Source: an uncultured Burkholderiales bacterium (GTDB taxonomy: Bacteria > Pseudomonadota > Gammaproteobacteria > Burkholderiales > Burkholderiaceae_C). Taken from it: a DNA stretch of 9,154 bases. Below the pieces are notes generated by a model. The model worked only from the letters and a program-made list of their open reading frames with translations, searched no databases and was not told where the DNA came from. The position numbers and the translations under genes were made by a program. Shown piece after piece: positions 1-5,925 of this stretch (the first letter of the stretch is position 1; each line of letters begins with the position of its first letter). The stretch lies in assembly GCA_903925445.1 (NCBI GenBank), contig CAIYFE010000264.1:1-9154 (forward strand), given 5' to 3'.

Positions 1-1
1 G

Positions 2-1075
2 GAACCGTACAAAAAAGGTATGGAGCTGGCGGTTGAGGAAATCAACGCGGCCGGTGGCATCAACGGCAAAAAAGTTCAACTCATCACCCGCGACGACAAC
101 GCCAACCCAGGGGACGCCATTCGCGCAGCCGAAGAGTTGCTGGGTCGCGAAAAAGTAGATGTTTTGAGCGGCGCCTTCTTGTCCAACATCGGCTTAGCCT
201 TGGGCGACTTTGCCAAACAACGCAAAGTATTTTTCTTAGCGGGCGAGCCCTTGACCGACAAAATGGTCTGGCAAAACGGCAACAAATACACCTTCCGCCT
301 GCGTGCCTCGACTTACATGCAAGTGGCCATGCTGGTGCCCGAAGCCGTCAAGCTCAAAAAGAAACGCTGGGCTGTGGTTTATCCCAACTATGAATACGGC
401 CAATCGGCTGCGGCCACTTTCAAGCAATTGCTCAAGGCCGCTCAACCCGATGTGGAATTTGTGGCCGAGCAAGCGCCTGCTTTGGGCAAGATCGATGCGG
501 GCTCCGTCACCCAAGCGCTGGCCGATGCCAAGCCCGATGCCATTTTCAATGTGTTGTTTGCCGCAGACTTGACCAAGTTCGTGCGCGAGGGCAACACACG
601 CGGCTTGTTTGAAGGCCGCGGCGTGGTCAGTCTGTTGACGGGCGAGCCTGAGTATTTGGAAGCACTCAAAGATGAAACACCCAATGGCTGGGTGGTCACG
701 GGCTATCCTTGGTATGGCATTCAAACACCCGAACACAAAGCCTTCTTCTTGGCCTATCACAACAAATACAACGACCACCCTCGCCTGGGCTCGGTCGTGG
801 GTTACAGCATGATCCAAGCCTTGGCCGCTGGGATTGGCAAAGCAAAAAGCACGGACAGCGAAAAACTGGTGCAAGCGTTTTCGGGTTTGAAATTCAACAC
901 GCCTTTTGGCGCTTCCGTGTTTCGCCCACAAGACCACCAATCGACCATGGGTGCGTTTTTGGGCTACACCAAAAATGAAGGCGGCAAAGGCGTGTTGGTA
1001 GACTACCGCTACATGGACGGCTCGAAGTTTCAGCCCGCCGATGACGTTGTGAAAAAACTCAGACCCGCTGAATAA
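2..1075 (+). CDS. Liv-type (HAAT) ABC transporter periplasmic substrate-binding protein, 5'-truncated
   Basis: This is the periplasmic receptor of a branched-chain amino acid-type ABC importer (type 1 periplasmic binding fold, LivK-like). The frame is open from base 2 through the window edge, so the true start and signal peptide lie upstream; the ATG at 20 is internal, because the preceding in-frame codons (EPYKKG) belong to the typical YKKGMELAVEEINAAGGING stretch near the N-terminus of the mature protein. Further family marks are the RDDNANPGDAIRAAEELL segment, the inter-lobe stretch YTFRLRAS, and the VVYPNYEYGQS strand-turn. About 357 residues are present, so only a short N-terminal part is missing. 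A hairpin terminator follows directly, and the fused permease gene starts 54 bp after the stop. Substrate specificity cannot be read from the sequence: members of this family bind branched-chain amino acids, amides, urea or aromatic compounds. The family call is firm; the ligand is unknown. Confidence 0.92.
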   Translation, partial: EPYKKGMELAVEEINAAGGINGKKVQLITRDDNANPGDAIRAAEELLGREKVDVLSGAFLSNIGLALGDFAKQRKVFFLAGEPLTDKMVWQNGNKYTFRLRASTYMQVAMLVPEAVKLKKKRWAVVYPNYEYGQSAAATFKQLLKAAQPDVEFVAEQAPALGKIDAGSVTQALADAKPDAIFNVLFAADLTKFVREGNTRGLFEGRGVVSLLTGEPEYLEALKDETPNGWVVTGYPWYGIQTPEHKAFFLAYHNKYNDHPRLGSVVGYSMIQALAAGIGKAKSTDSEKLVQAFSGLKFNTPFGASVFRPQDHQSTMGAFLGYTKNEGGKGVLVDYRYMDGSKFQPADDVVKKLRPAE

Positions 1076-1084
1076 ACCCCACAC

Positions 1085-1114
1085 AACGCCCGCCTGATGC
1101 GGGCGTTTTAATTT
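1085..1114 (+). terminator. Intrinsic terminator between binding-protein and permease genes
   Basis: There is a perfect 9-bp inverted repeat, AACGCCCGC / GCGGGCGTT (1085-1093 and 1099-1107), with a 5-base loop CTGAT. It is followed by a T-rich run TTTTAATTT that is broken by two A residues. It starts ten bases after the stop codon of the binding-protein gene and ends about 16 bases before the permease ATG. The form is that of a rho-independent terminator. Since no room is left for a separate promoter between it and the permease gene, it probably acts as a partial terminator that lets some transcripts through. Confidence 0.85.
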
Positions 1115-1129
1115 GAACTCGATTCACGC

Positions 1130-3022
1130 ATGGACATCGGCAGTTTTTTGGTGCAAGCCCTCAACGGACTCGCCAGCGCCTCATCTTTGTTTTTGGTGGC
1201 GTGTGGCTTGTCGTTGATTTTTGGTGTGAGCCGCATTGTCAATTTTGCGCACGGCTCGTTTTACATGCTGGGCTTGTATTTGGCTTATGCATTGACCGAT
1301 GCTTTGAGCGCACACATCGGCTTGGCCTGGGCTTTTTGGCCAGGCGTGCTGCTGGCCGCGCTGCTGACTGGCGCGTTGGGGGCGGCAGTGGAGATGTTGG
1401 CACTGCGCCGCATTTACCGCGCACCAGAGTTGTTTCAACTGCTGGCTACCTTTGCGTTGGTGTTGATTCTGCAAGACGCCACGCTTTGGATTTGGGGCGC
1501 TGAAGATCTGCTGGGGCCACGTGCGCCTTACTTCTCAGGCGCGCTTGAAGTGCTCGGTCGACGTTTTCCCAGCTACGACTTGTTGTTGATTGCCGTGGGG
1601 CCTTGCGTGTTGGTGTTGTTGTGGGGGTTTCTCAAACAAACGCGCTTGGGTTTGCTGATTCGCGCCGCCACCCAGGATCGCGAAATGGTCAGCGCTTTGG
1701 GCGTGCATCAGCAATGGCTGTTCACCGGCGTTTTTGCCTTGGGGTGTGCTTTGGCCGGTTTAGGCGGCGCCTTGCAACTGCCCCGCGAGCCCGCGCATTT
1801 GGGGTTGGATTTACAAACCATTGGCGATGCTTTTGTGGTCGTGGTTGTGGGCGGCATGGGCTCCATTCCAGGAGCGTATGTGGCTGCGGTTTTGATTGCC
1901 CAAATCAAGGCGTTGTGCATTGCCTTGGGCACGGTGGAATGGATGGGCATTTCATTTGCTTTTTCAAAACTCACGCTGGTGGCTGAGTTTTTGGTGATGG
2001 CTGTGGTGCTGGTGATTCGACCTTGGGGTTTATTGGGCAAGCCTCAAGCAAGCACGCGCATCCCGTCGATTGAATCGCCTTTGCGCTTGCAAACGTCTGC
2101 TCAAACACTGGCTTGGGTGCTGGGTCTTGGCGTGCTTTGCACGTTGCCACAATTTGCGGGAGATGATTCTTATGCCGTGGTGTTGGTCATCGATTTGCTG
2201 ACGGCGGCTTTGTTTGCTGGCAGCTTGCACTTCATCATGGGGCCTGCGGGTCTGCACTCTTTTGGTCATGCAGCTTACTTTGGGGTAGGTGCGTATGCAG
2301 CGGCGTTGCTGATGCAGCGTGCTGGCTTGCCCATGTTGAGCAGTGTGTTGATGGCGCCTTTGTTCAGCGTTGCAGCTGCGGCTGTGTTTGGCTGGTTTTG
2401 TGTGCGTTTGTCAGGCGTTTATTTGGCCATGCTGACCTTGGCGTTTGGACAAATCATGTGGTCGGTGGTCTTCCAATGGGACGATGTCACGGGTGCGAGC
2501 AACGGGCTGACGGGCATCTGGCCTGAGGGCGTGTGGATGGACAAAACATGGTTTTTTTATGCCGTTTTGTTGCTCGTGAGCGGCAGTTTGTACGCGCTGC
2601 GGCGAATGCTGCATGCACCCTTGGGTTACGCCTTGCGCGCGAGCCGAGATTCCGAATTGCGCGCGGCCGCGCTGGGCATGCATGTCAAACAACTTCAGTG
2701 GGTTGGGTTTGTGGTGGCGGCCTTTTTTGCAGGCTTGGCGGGTGCTTTGTTTGTGTTTTCAAAAGGCAGCATTTCGCCAGAAGTCATGGGCATTTCTCGC
2801 TCCGTGGATGCCTTGGTGATGGTGTTGCTGGGTGGCGTGCAAAGCGTGACGGGGCCCATTTTGGGTGCGGTCAGTTTTACTTTGTTGCAAGACAGCATTG
2901 CGCGCACCACCGATTACTGGCGCGCGGTGTTGGGTGGCGTGTTGCTGCTTTTGGTGCTGGTGTTTCCACAAGGTTTAGTGGGGTTCAAGCAATGGTTCCA
3001 ACGAGGCGCTGCGCATGCTTGA
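1130..3022 (+). CDS. Fused LivH-LivM branched-chain amino acid-type ABC permease
   Basis: One 630-residue inner-membrane protein carries both permease halves of a Liv-type importer, which are two separate proteins (LivH and LivM) in E. coli. Residues about 1-303 are LivH-like: the family motif FGVSRIVNFAHGSFYMLG lies at 31-48, a cytoplasmic coupling segment LGLLIRAATQDREMVSALG at 173-191, and the VVVVGGMGSIPGAYV stretch at 237-251. A hydrophilic linker runs from about 304 to 325. Residues about 326-630 are LivM-like: GLHSFGHAAYFGVGAYAAAL at 374-393, LSGVYLAMLTLAFGQI at 427-442, the coupling segment LGYALRASRDSELRAAALG at 498-516, and VLLGGVQSVTGPILGA at 565-580. Most of the rest is membrane segments. 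The ATG at 1130 gives the expected LivH N-terminus but has no clear Shine-Dalgarno sequence. The 3' end overlaps livG by 8 bp. The frame is intact with no stop at the junction, so this is a true fusion and not a sequencing slip. The transported substrate is unknown. Confidence 0.95.
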   Translation: MDIGSFLVQALNGLASASSLFLVACGLSLIFGVSRIVNFAHGSFYMLGLYLAYALTDALSAHIGLAWAFWPGVLLAALLTGALGAAVEMLALRRIYRAPELFQLLATFALVLILQDATLWIWGAEDLLGPRAPYFSGALEVLGRRFPSYDLLLIAVGPCVLVLLWGFLKQTRLGLLIRAATQDREMVSALGVHQQWLFTGVFALGCALAGLGGALQLPREPAHLGLDLQTIGDAFVVVVVGGMGSIPGAYVAAVLIAQIKALCIALGTVEWMGISFAFSKLTLVAEFLVMAVVLVIRPWGLLGKPQASTRIPSIESPLRLQTSAQTLAWVLGLGVLCTLPQFAGDDSYAVVLVIDLLTAALFAGSLHFIMGPAGLHSFGHAAYFGVGAYAAALLMQRAGLPMLSSVLMAPLFSVAAAAVFGWFCVRLSGVYLAMLTLAFGQIMWSVVFQWDDVTGASNGLTGIWPEGVWMDKTWFFYAVLLLVSGSLYALRRMLHAPLGYALRASRDSELRAAALGMHVKQLQWVGFVVAAFFAGLAGALFVFSKGSISPEVMGISRSVDALVMVLLGGVQSVTGPILGAVSFTLLQDSIARTTDYWRAVLGGVLLLLVLVFPQGLVGFKQWFQRGAAHA

Positions 3023-3758
3023 TGTGCAAAAGCTTCACAAATCACTGGGCGGTTTGCACGTCGTCAACGATGTGTCCTTTGCCGTCCAAGCGGGCGAAAT
3101 CGTGGCTTTGATTGGCCCCAACGGCGCCGGCAAGTCCACGACGTTCAACATGCTCAACGGACAACTGGCGCCGGACGCAGGCGACATCACGCTGCAAGGT
3201 CAATCTTTGTTGCACCTCAAACCGCATGACATTTGCCGACGTGGGGTGGGGCGAACTTTTCAAATTGCCGAAACTTTTGCATCGTTGACCGTGCTTGAAA
3301 ACGTGCAAATGGCCTTGCTGGCGCAGCATCAAAAAACTTTCTCTTTTTGGCAACGCGCCACCCATTACCAAAGCGATGCAGCCTTGGCCTTGTTGGCGCA
3401 GGTGGCATTGGATACGCAAGCGCATCGGCCTTGCAGTGCTTTGGCGTATGGTGACATCAAACGCCTCGAGTTGGCGATGGTTTTGGCCGGTCAACCTCGG
3501 GTTTTGCTGTTGGACGAACCCACGGCCGGCATGGCTTTGGCCGAGCGCCGCTTGCTCATTGGCTTGGTGCGTCGCTTGGTCAACCAACACCAAATGGCCG
3601 CTTTGTTCACCGAACACAGCATGGATGTGGTGTTTGACTTTGCCGATCGCGTTTTGGTCATGGCGCGCGGGCAGCTCATCGCGCAAGGCACGCCCAGCGA
3701 AGTGCAGCACAACCCCGCGGCGCAAGCCGCTAACTTTGGCTCAGGGGCTTTGCTGTGA
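3015..3758 (+). CDS. livG: Liv-type ABC transporter ATP-binding protein LivG
   Basis: This is the first of two cytoplasmic ATPases that drive the Liv-type importer (247 residues, close to the usual 250-255). Visible motifs are Walker A GPNGAGKST at 34-42, a Q-loop glutamine at 83 (GRTFQ), signature LAYGDIKR at 143-150, Walker B LLLDEPTAG at 164-172 with catalytic Glu168, and the switch His201 (EHSMDVVF). The signature departs from LSGGQ, which is usual for LivG proteins, where LSYG- and LAYG-type sequences are common. The ATG at 3015 lies inside the end of the permease gene (8-bp overlap), with a GAGG Shine-Dalgarno at 3003-3006, which implies translational coupling. The stop overlaps the livF start by four bases. 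The assignment to LivG over LivF rests on length, the retained switch histidine and gene order. Confidence 0.95.
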   Translation: MLDVQKLHKSLGGLHVVNDVSFAVQAGEIVALIGPNGAGKSTTFNMLNGQLAPDAGDITLQGQSLLHLKPHDICRRGVGRTFQIAETFASLTVLENVQMALLAQHQKTFSFWQRATHYQSDAALALLAQVALDTQAHRPCSALAYGDIKRLELAMVLAGQPRVLLLDEPTAGMALAERRLLIGLVRRLVNQHQMAALFTEHSMDVVFDFADRVLVMARGQLIAQGTPSEVQHNPAAQAANFGSGALL

Positions 3759-4426
3759 CACAAGCTCAGGCTTTGTTGGCATGCCAAAACCTCACTGCGG
3801 GGTACGGTGCGGCGCGGGTCGTCTTTGGGCTTGATTTGCAAGTCCAACAAGGCGAAGCCGTTGCCTTGACGGGCAGCAACGGCGCGGGCAAGTCCAGCAC
3901 ACTCAAAGCATTGATGGGGTTGATGCCGCATCGCACTGGCCGAATTGTGTTTGCCGGGCAAGATATTTCTGCTTTTGCGCCTTACCAAGCGGCACGGTGT
4001 GGTCTGGGTTTTGTGCCAGAAGATCGGCGCATTTTTTCGGAACTGACCGTGCTTGAAAACTTGCAAGTAGGCATTCAAGCGCCTCGCACTTGGCCCAACG
4101 GACAAGCAGCGCCGCATTGGAATTTGGACAAGGTGTTTGAACTCTTTCCCAATTTGGCCGACATGCCTCACCGTTTGGGCGCGCAAATGAGCGGAGGCGA
4201 ACAACAAATGCTCAGCATCGCGCGCACACTGATGGGCAATCCTTTGCTGCTGTTGCTGGACGAGCCCTCCGAAGGCGTTGCGCCAGTGATCGTCGAGCAA
4301 TTGGCGCGCGCCATTTTGAACATGAAGCGCCAAGGCGTGAGCATTTTGCTGTCCGAACAAAACTTGGCGTTTGCCAACTTGGTTTGTGATCGCCAATACA
4401 ACTTGATCAAAGGACAACTGATTTGA
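3755..4426 (+). CDS. livF: Liv-type ABC transporter ATP-binding protein LivF
   Basis: This is the second ATPase of the importer (223 residues; the family is usually 230-240). Motifs are Walker A GSNGAGKSS at 40-48, the LivF hallmark VPEDRRIF at 87-94 where other ABC proteins carry a Q-loop glutamine, canonical signature MSGGEQQ at 145-151, and Walker B LLLDEPSEG at 166-174 with Glu170. The switch histidine is replaced by Gln202 (LSEQN), which is also normal in LivF. The start is a GTG at 3755 whose last two bases share the TGA stop of livG (GTGA overlap); a good Shine-Dalgarno AGGGG lies at 3743-3747. The stop TGA in turn overlaps the TTG start of pncA. LivF would pair with LivG under the fused permease. 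Confidence 0.95.
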   Translation: MTQAQALLACQNLTAGYGAARVVFGLDLQVQQGEAVALTGSNGAGKSSTLKALMGLMPHRTGRIVFAGQDISAFAPYQAARCGLGFVPEDRRIFSELTVLENLQVGIQAPRTWPNGQAAPHWNLDKVFELFPNLADMPHRLGAQMSGGEQQMLSIARTLMGNPLLLLLDEPSEGVAPVIVEQLARAILNMKRQGVSILLSEQNLAFANLVCDRQYNLIKGQLI

Positions 4427-5067
4427 AACACGATGCCGCGCTTTTGGTCATTGACGTGCAAAACGCATTTGTGCAAGGCGGCAGCATGCCCGTGCCCAAT
4501 GGACTTGAAGTCATTCCTGTCATCAACCGCTTGATGCCGCTGTTCTCGCATGTGATCCTGACCCAAGACTGGCACCCTTTGGGGCACCACTCTTTTGCAA
4601 GCTCTCACGCCAATAAGCAGCCGTTCCAAACAACCCAGCTGTTTTACGGCGAGCAAGTTTTGTGGCCCGATCATTGCGTTCAAGGCAGCGCTGATGCGCA
4701 ACTGCACGCTGACCTTGACACACAAGCAGCGACCATGATTTTGAAAAAAGGACTCGACCCCGCGGTGGACAGCTACTCCGCCTTTGTGCATGCGGACCGC
4801 GTCTCAAAAACAGGTCTTAGCGGCTTTTTAAAAGAGCGCAAGGTAAGCACCGTTTATGTTTGCGGATTGGCTACCGATTTTTGCGTTGCCTGGACTGCCT
4901 TGGATGCTTGCGAAGCTGGCTTTACAACCTACGTCATCGAAGACGCCTGTCAAGCCATTGACCTCAACGGTTCGTTAGATGCGGCTTGGCAAGCCATGAT
5001 CGCAAAGGGCGTCCATCGCACCAGCGCTCAAGCTGTGCGTGACGCGCGCGCTGCCAACAAGGCCTGA
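4423..5067 (+). CDS. pncA: Nicotinamidase (nicotinamide amidohydrolase)
   Basis: This isochorismatase-fold hydrolase splits nicotinamide into nicotinate and ammonia, feeding the NAD salvage (Preiss-Handler) pathway in the cytoplasm. At 214 residues it is almost the length of E. coli PncA. The catalytic triad reads as Asp11 (VIDVQN), Lys109 (KKG) and Cys154 (ATDFCV); the metal site as Asp49 and His51 (QDWHP) plus His84 (WPDHCVQ). The segments HSFASSH, VDSYSAF and CGLATDFCV are typical of nicotinamidases and set it apart from other isochorismatase-like proteins. The start is a TTG at 4423 in the overlap TTGA with the livF stop; a Shine-Dalgarno AAGGA at 4410-4414 sits eight bases upstream, and no ATG would give a better N-terminus. 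It is therefore the last gene of the transporter unit and probably translated by coupling. Its 3' end overlaps the convergent phosphatase gene by 40 bp. Activity on other amides is possible. Confidence 0.93.
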   Translation: MKHDAALLVIDVQNAFVQGGSMPVPNGLEVIPVINRLMPLFSHVILTQDWHPLGHHSFASSHANKQPFQTTQLFYGEQVLWPDHCVQGSADAQLHADLDTQAATMILKKGLDPAVDSYSAFVHADRVSKTGLSGFLKERKVSTVYVCGLATDFCVAWTALDACEAGFTTYVIEDACQAIDLNGSLDAAWQAMIAKGVHRTSAQAVRDARAANKA

Positions 5068-5816
5068 GCCACTTCGACAAAACCAGCGCCTCGCTCACTG
5101 GGCGTGATGTATCGCGGCAAATGGTGAAGTTGATGCGCACACAAGGCGATGTTGGCCACACCAATGCTGTGTTGAAAATGCTCAAACATCACCGCATCGT
5201 TGGCCGAGTCGCCCACATACGCCCAGTGCGACAACTCCGCTTGCAAGTCCCGCCCCAAAAGCGCTTGCAACACCCATTGCGCACCCACCCATTTGTTGTG
5301 CGTGCCAAACCAGCCGTTCACATGAATGCTGCTCACCGTCGCACACATGCCCTGATCGCGCATGATTTGCACCACACGTGCAATGTCTGCGTCACCGAGC
5401 CGATGAAATTCGCTGTGGTCGATGGCGATGTCGGTTTCACGACCTGCTGAGTCTTGCGCCAAACGCGCGTGAGGCAAGGCCGCCAAGATGTGCGCCGTCA
5501 CTTCGGCCATGCGCTTTTGGTGAATTTGCCGCGTCGGCGCATCTTGCAAGTACAACTTGTCGTCGCCGCACAACGCCACCGCACCGTTTTCAGCCACGAT
5601 GGCGTCGATCGGCCATGTTTTGGCAAAGGGCTCACACCAGCCCACGGGTCTTCCCGTGATGGCCATGACGCTCAGCCCAGCTTGCTTCAATGCGGCCAAG
5701 GCCCCCACAGTCGCAGCGCTGACTTGCCCGTGCTCGGTCAAGGTGTCATCGATGTCGGTGAACACACCGCGAATCGTTGAGCGACTTTCGATAGGCCATT
5801 GCTTAAGTTCTAACAT
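5028..5816 (-). CDS. HAD-superfamily (subfamily IIB) phosphatase
   Basis: This is a predicted cytoplasmic Mg-dependent phosphatase of the haloacid dehalogenase superfamily, 262 residues. Motif I is DIDDT at 21-25 (nucleophile Asp21, acid/base Asp23); motif II is the threonine of ITGRP (Thr54); motif III is probably Lys175 (HNKWVGA); motif IV is GDSANDAVM at 202-210. The AENGA stretch at 75-79 and a large insert between motifs II and III (about 85-170) mark a C2-type cap, as in Cof-like sugar phosphatases, sucrose-phosphate phosphatase and mannosyl-3-phosphoglycerate phosphatase. The substrate cannot be fixed from sequence. The ATG at 5816 is the only plausible start, because an in-frame stop lies upstream at 5868-5870 with no other start codon between; its Shine-Dalgarno is weak. 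The gene diverges from the ugp operon, which suggests a role with phosphorylated carbon compounds, and converges on pncA with overlap. Neither end shows damage. Confidence 0.88.
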   Translation of the reverse strand: MLELKQWPIESRSTIRGVFTDIDDTLTEHGQVSAATVGALAALKQAGLSVMAITGRPVGWCEPFAKTWPIDAIVAENGAVALCGDDKLYLQDAPTRQIHQKRMAEVTAHILAALPHARLAQDSAGRETDIAIDHSEFHRLGDADIARVVQIMRDQGMCATVSSIHVNGWFGTHNKWVGAQWVLQALLGRDLQAELSHWAYVGDSANDAVMFEHFQHSIGVANIALCAHQLHHLPRYITPSERGAGFVEVAQALLAARASRTA

Positions 5817-5864
5817 GATGTATTTTTCTTGGTGGTTTTCACGTAGCCCGCGGGTTGCGATTCG

Positions 5865-5882
5865 CCGTCAAAATTGTTTCAT
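5865..5882 (+). promoter_or_regulatory. Candidate Pho box (PhoB binding site) upstream of ugpB
   Basis: The 18 bases CCGTCAAAATTGTTTCAT match the E. coli-type Pho box CTGTCATAAAACTGTCAT at 12 of 18 positions by eye, with five of seven matches in each heptamer half-site at the correct 11-base repeat distance. Ten bases further on lies CAAGAT (5893-5898), which keeps the A2, A5 and T6 of a TATAAT -10 element; this 10-base distance is the one found in phoA-type promoters. Transcription would then begin near 5905, about 20 bases before the ugpB ATG. The ugp operon is a known member of the Pho regulon in E. coli. The match is moderate, so this is a candidate only. Confidence 0.45.
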
Positions 5883-5913
5883 TCGGTTTAGGCAAGATAT
5901 CTACTTTTAACCC

Positions 5914-5920
5914 TTGGAGA
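5914..5920 (+). promoter_or_regulatory. ugpB ribosome binding site, decides the start codon
   Basis: The bases TTGGAGA contain a GGAG Shine-Dalgarno core (5916-5919) six bases ahead of the ATG at 5926. The TTG at 5914 is in the same frame and could be mistaken for a start, but it would place the ribosome binding site inside the gene and add four residues before a normal signal peptide. Confidence 0.8.
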
Positions 5921-5925
5921 CATAC

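Larger units (their letters stand above)
5817..5925. promoter_or_regulatory. Divergent intergenic region between phosphatase gene and ugp operon
   Basis: This 109-bp gap must carry the promoter of the ugp operon and probably that of the - strand phosphatase gene. It is richer in A and T than the flanking genes. It holds a Pho-box-like repeat (5865-5882), a -10-like hexamer CAAGAT (5893-5898), and on the - strand a -35-like TTGACG (complement of 5866-5871) without a convincing -10 partner. An 8-base palindrome CCCGCGGG lies at 5847-5854; its role is unknown. Confidence 0.7.

Noticed and set aside
236..1084. 282-codon open frame on the - strand opposite the binding-protein gene
   Set aside because: It is antisense to a clear family protein. 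Its translation is rich in His, Gln, Arg and Phe with no recognisable domain, as expected from codon bias of the sense gene.
2533..3111. 192-codon + strand frame overlapping the end of the permease gene and the start of livG
   Set aside because: It is out of frame with both real genes, has no motif and is rich in Cys, Arg and Trp. There is no sign of a programmed frameshift because both genes are intact.
3286..4060. Identical 17-base stretch TGACCGTGCTTGAAAAC at 3286-3302 (livG) and 4044-4060 (livF)
   Set aside because: It encodes the shared LTVLEN motif at the same place in two homologous ATPases, so common ancestry and conservation explain it without a repeat element.
3491..4417. 308-codon open frame on the - strand across livG and livF
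   Set aside because: It spans the end of one well-identified ATPase gene and most of the next. The translation shows no domain, and its low-complexity His/Gln/Arg content marks it as a shadow.
5068..5110. Possible bidirectional terminator just after pncA
   Set aside because: Only a weak four- to five-base pairing (CGCC with GGCG) with no T-tract is visible, and it lies inside the phosphatase coding region.
5847..5854. Palindrome CCCGCGGG in the divergent intergenic region
   Set aside because: It is only eight bases with no extension of symmetry into the flanks. Such GC palindromes occur by chance at this base composition, so no operator is claimed.
5866..5871. - strand TTGACG as the -35 box of a phosphatase promoter
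   Set aside because: The hexamer is good, but no -10-like hexamer lies 15-19 bases downstream (GGCTAC and neighbours match poorly), so a promoter is not called.
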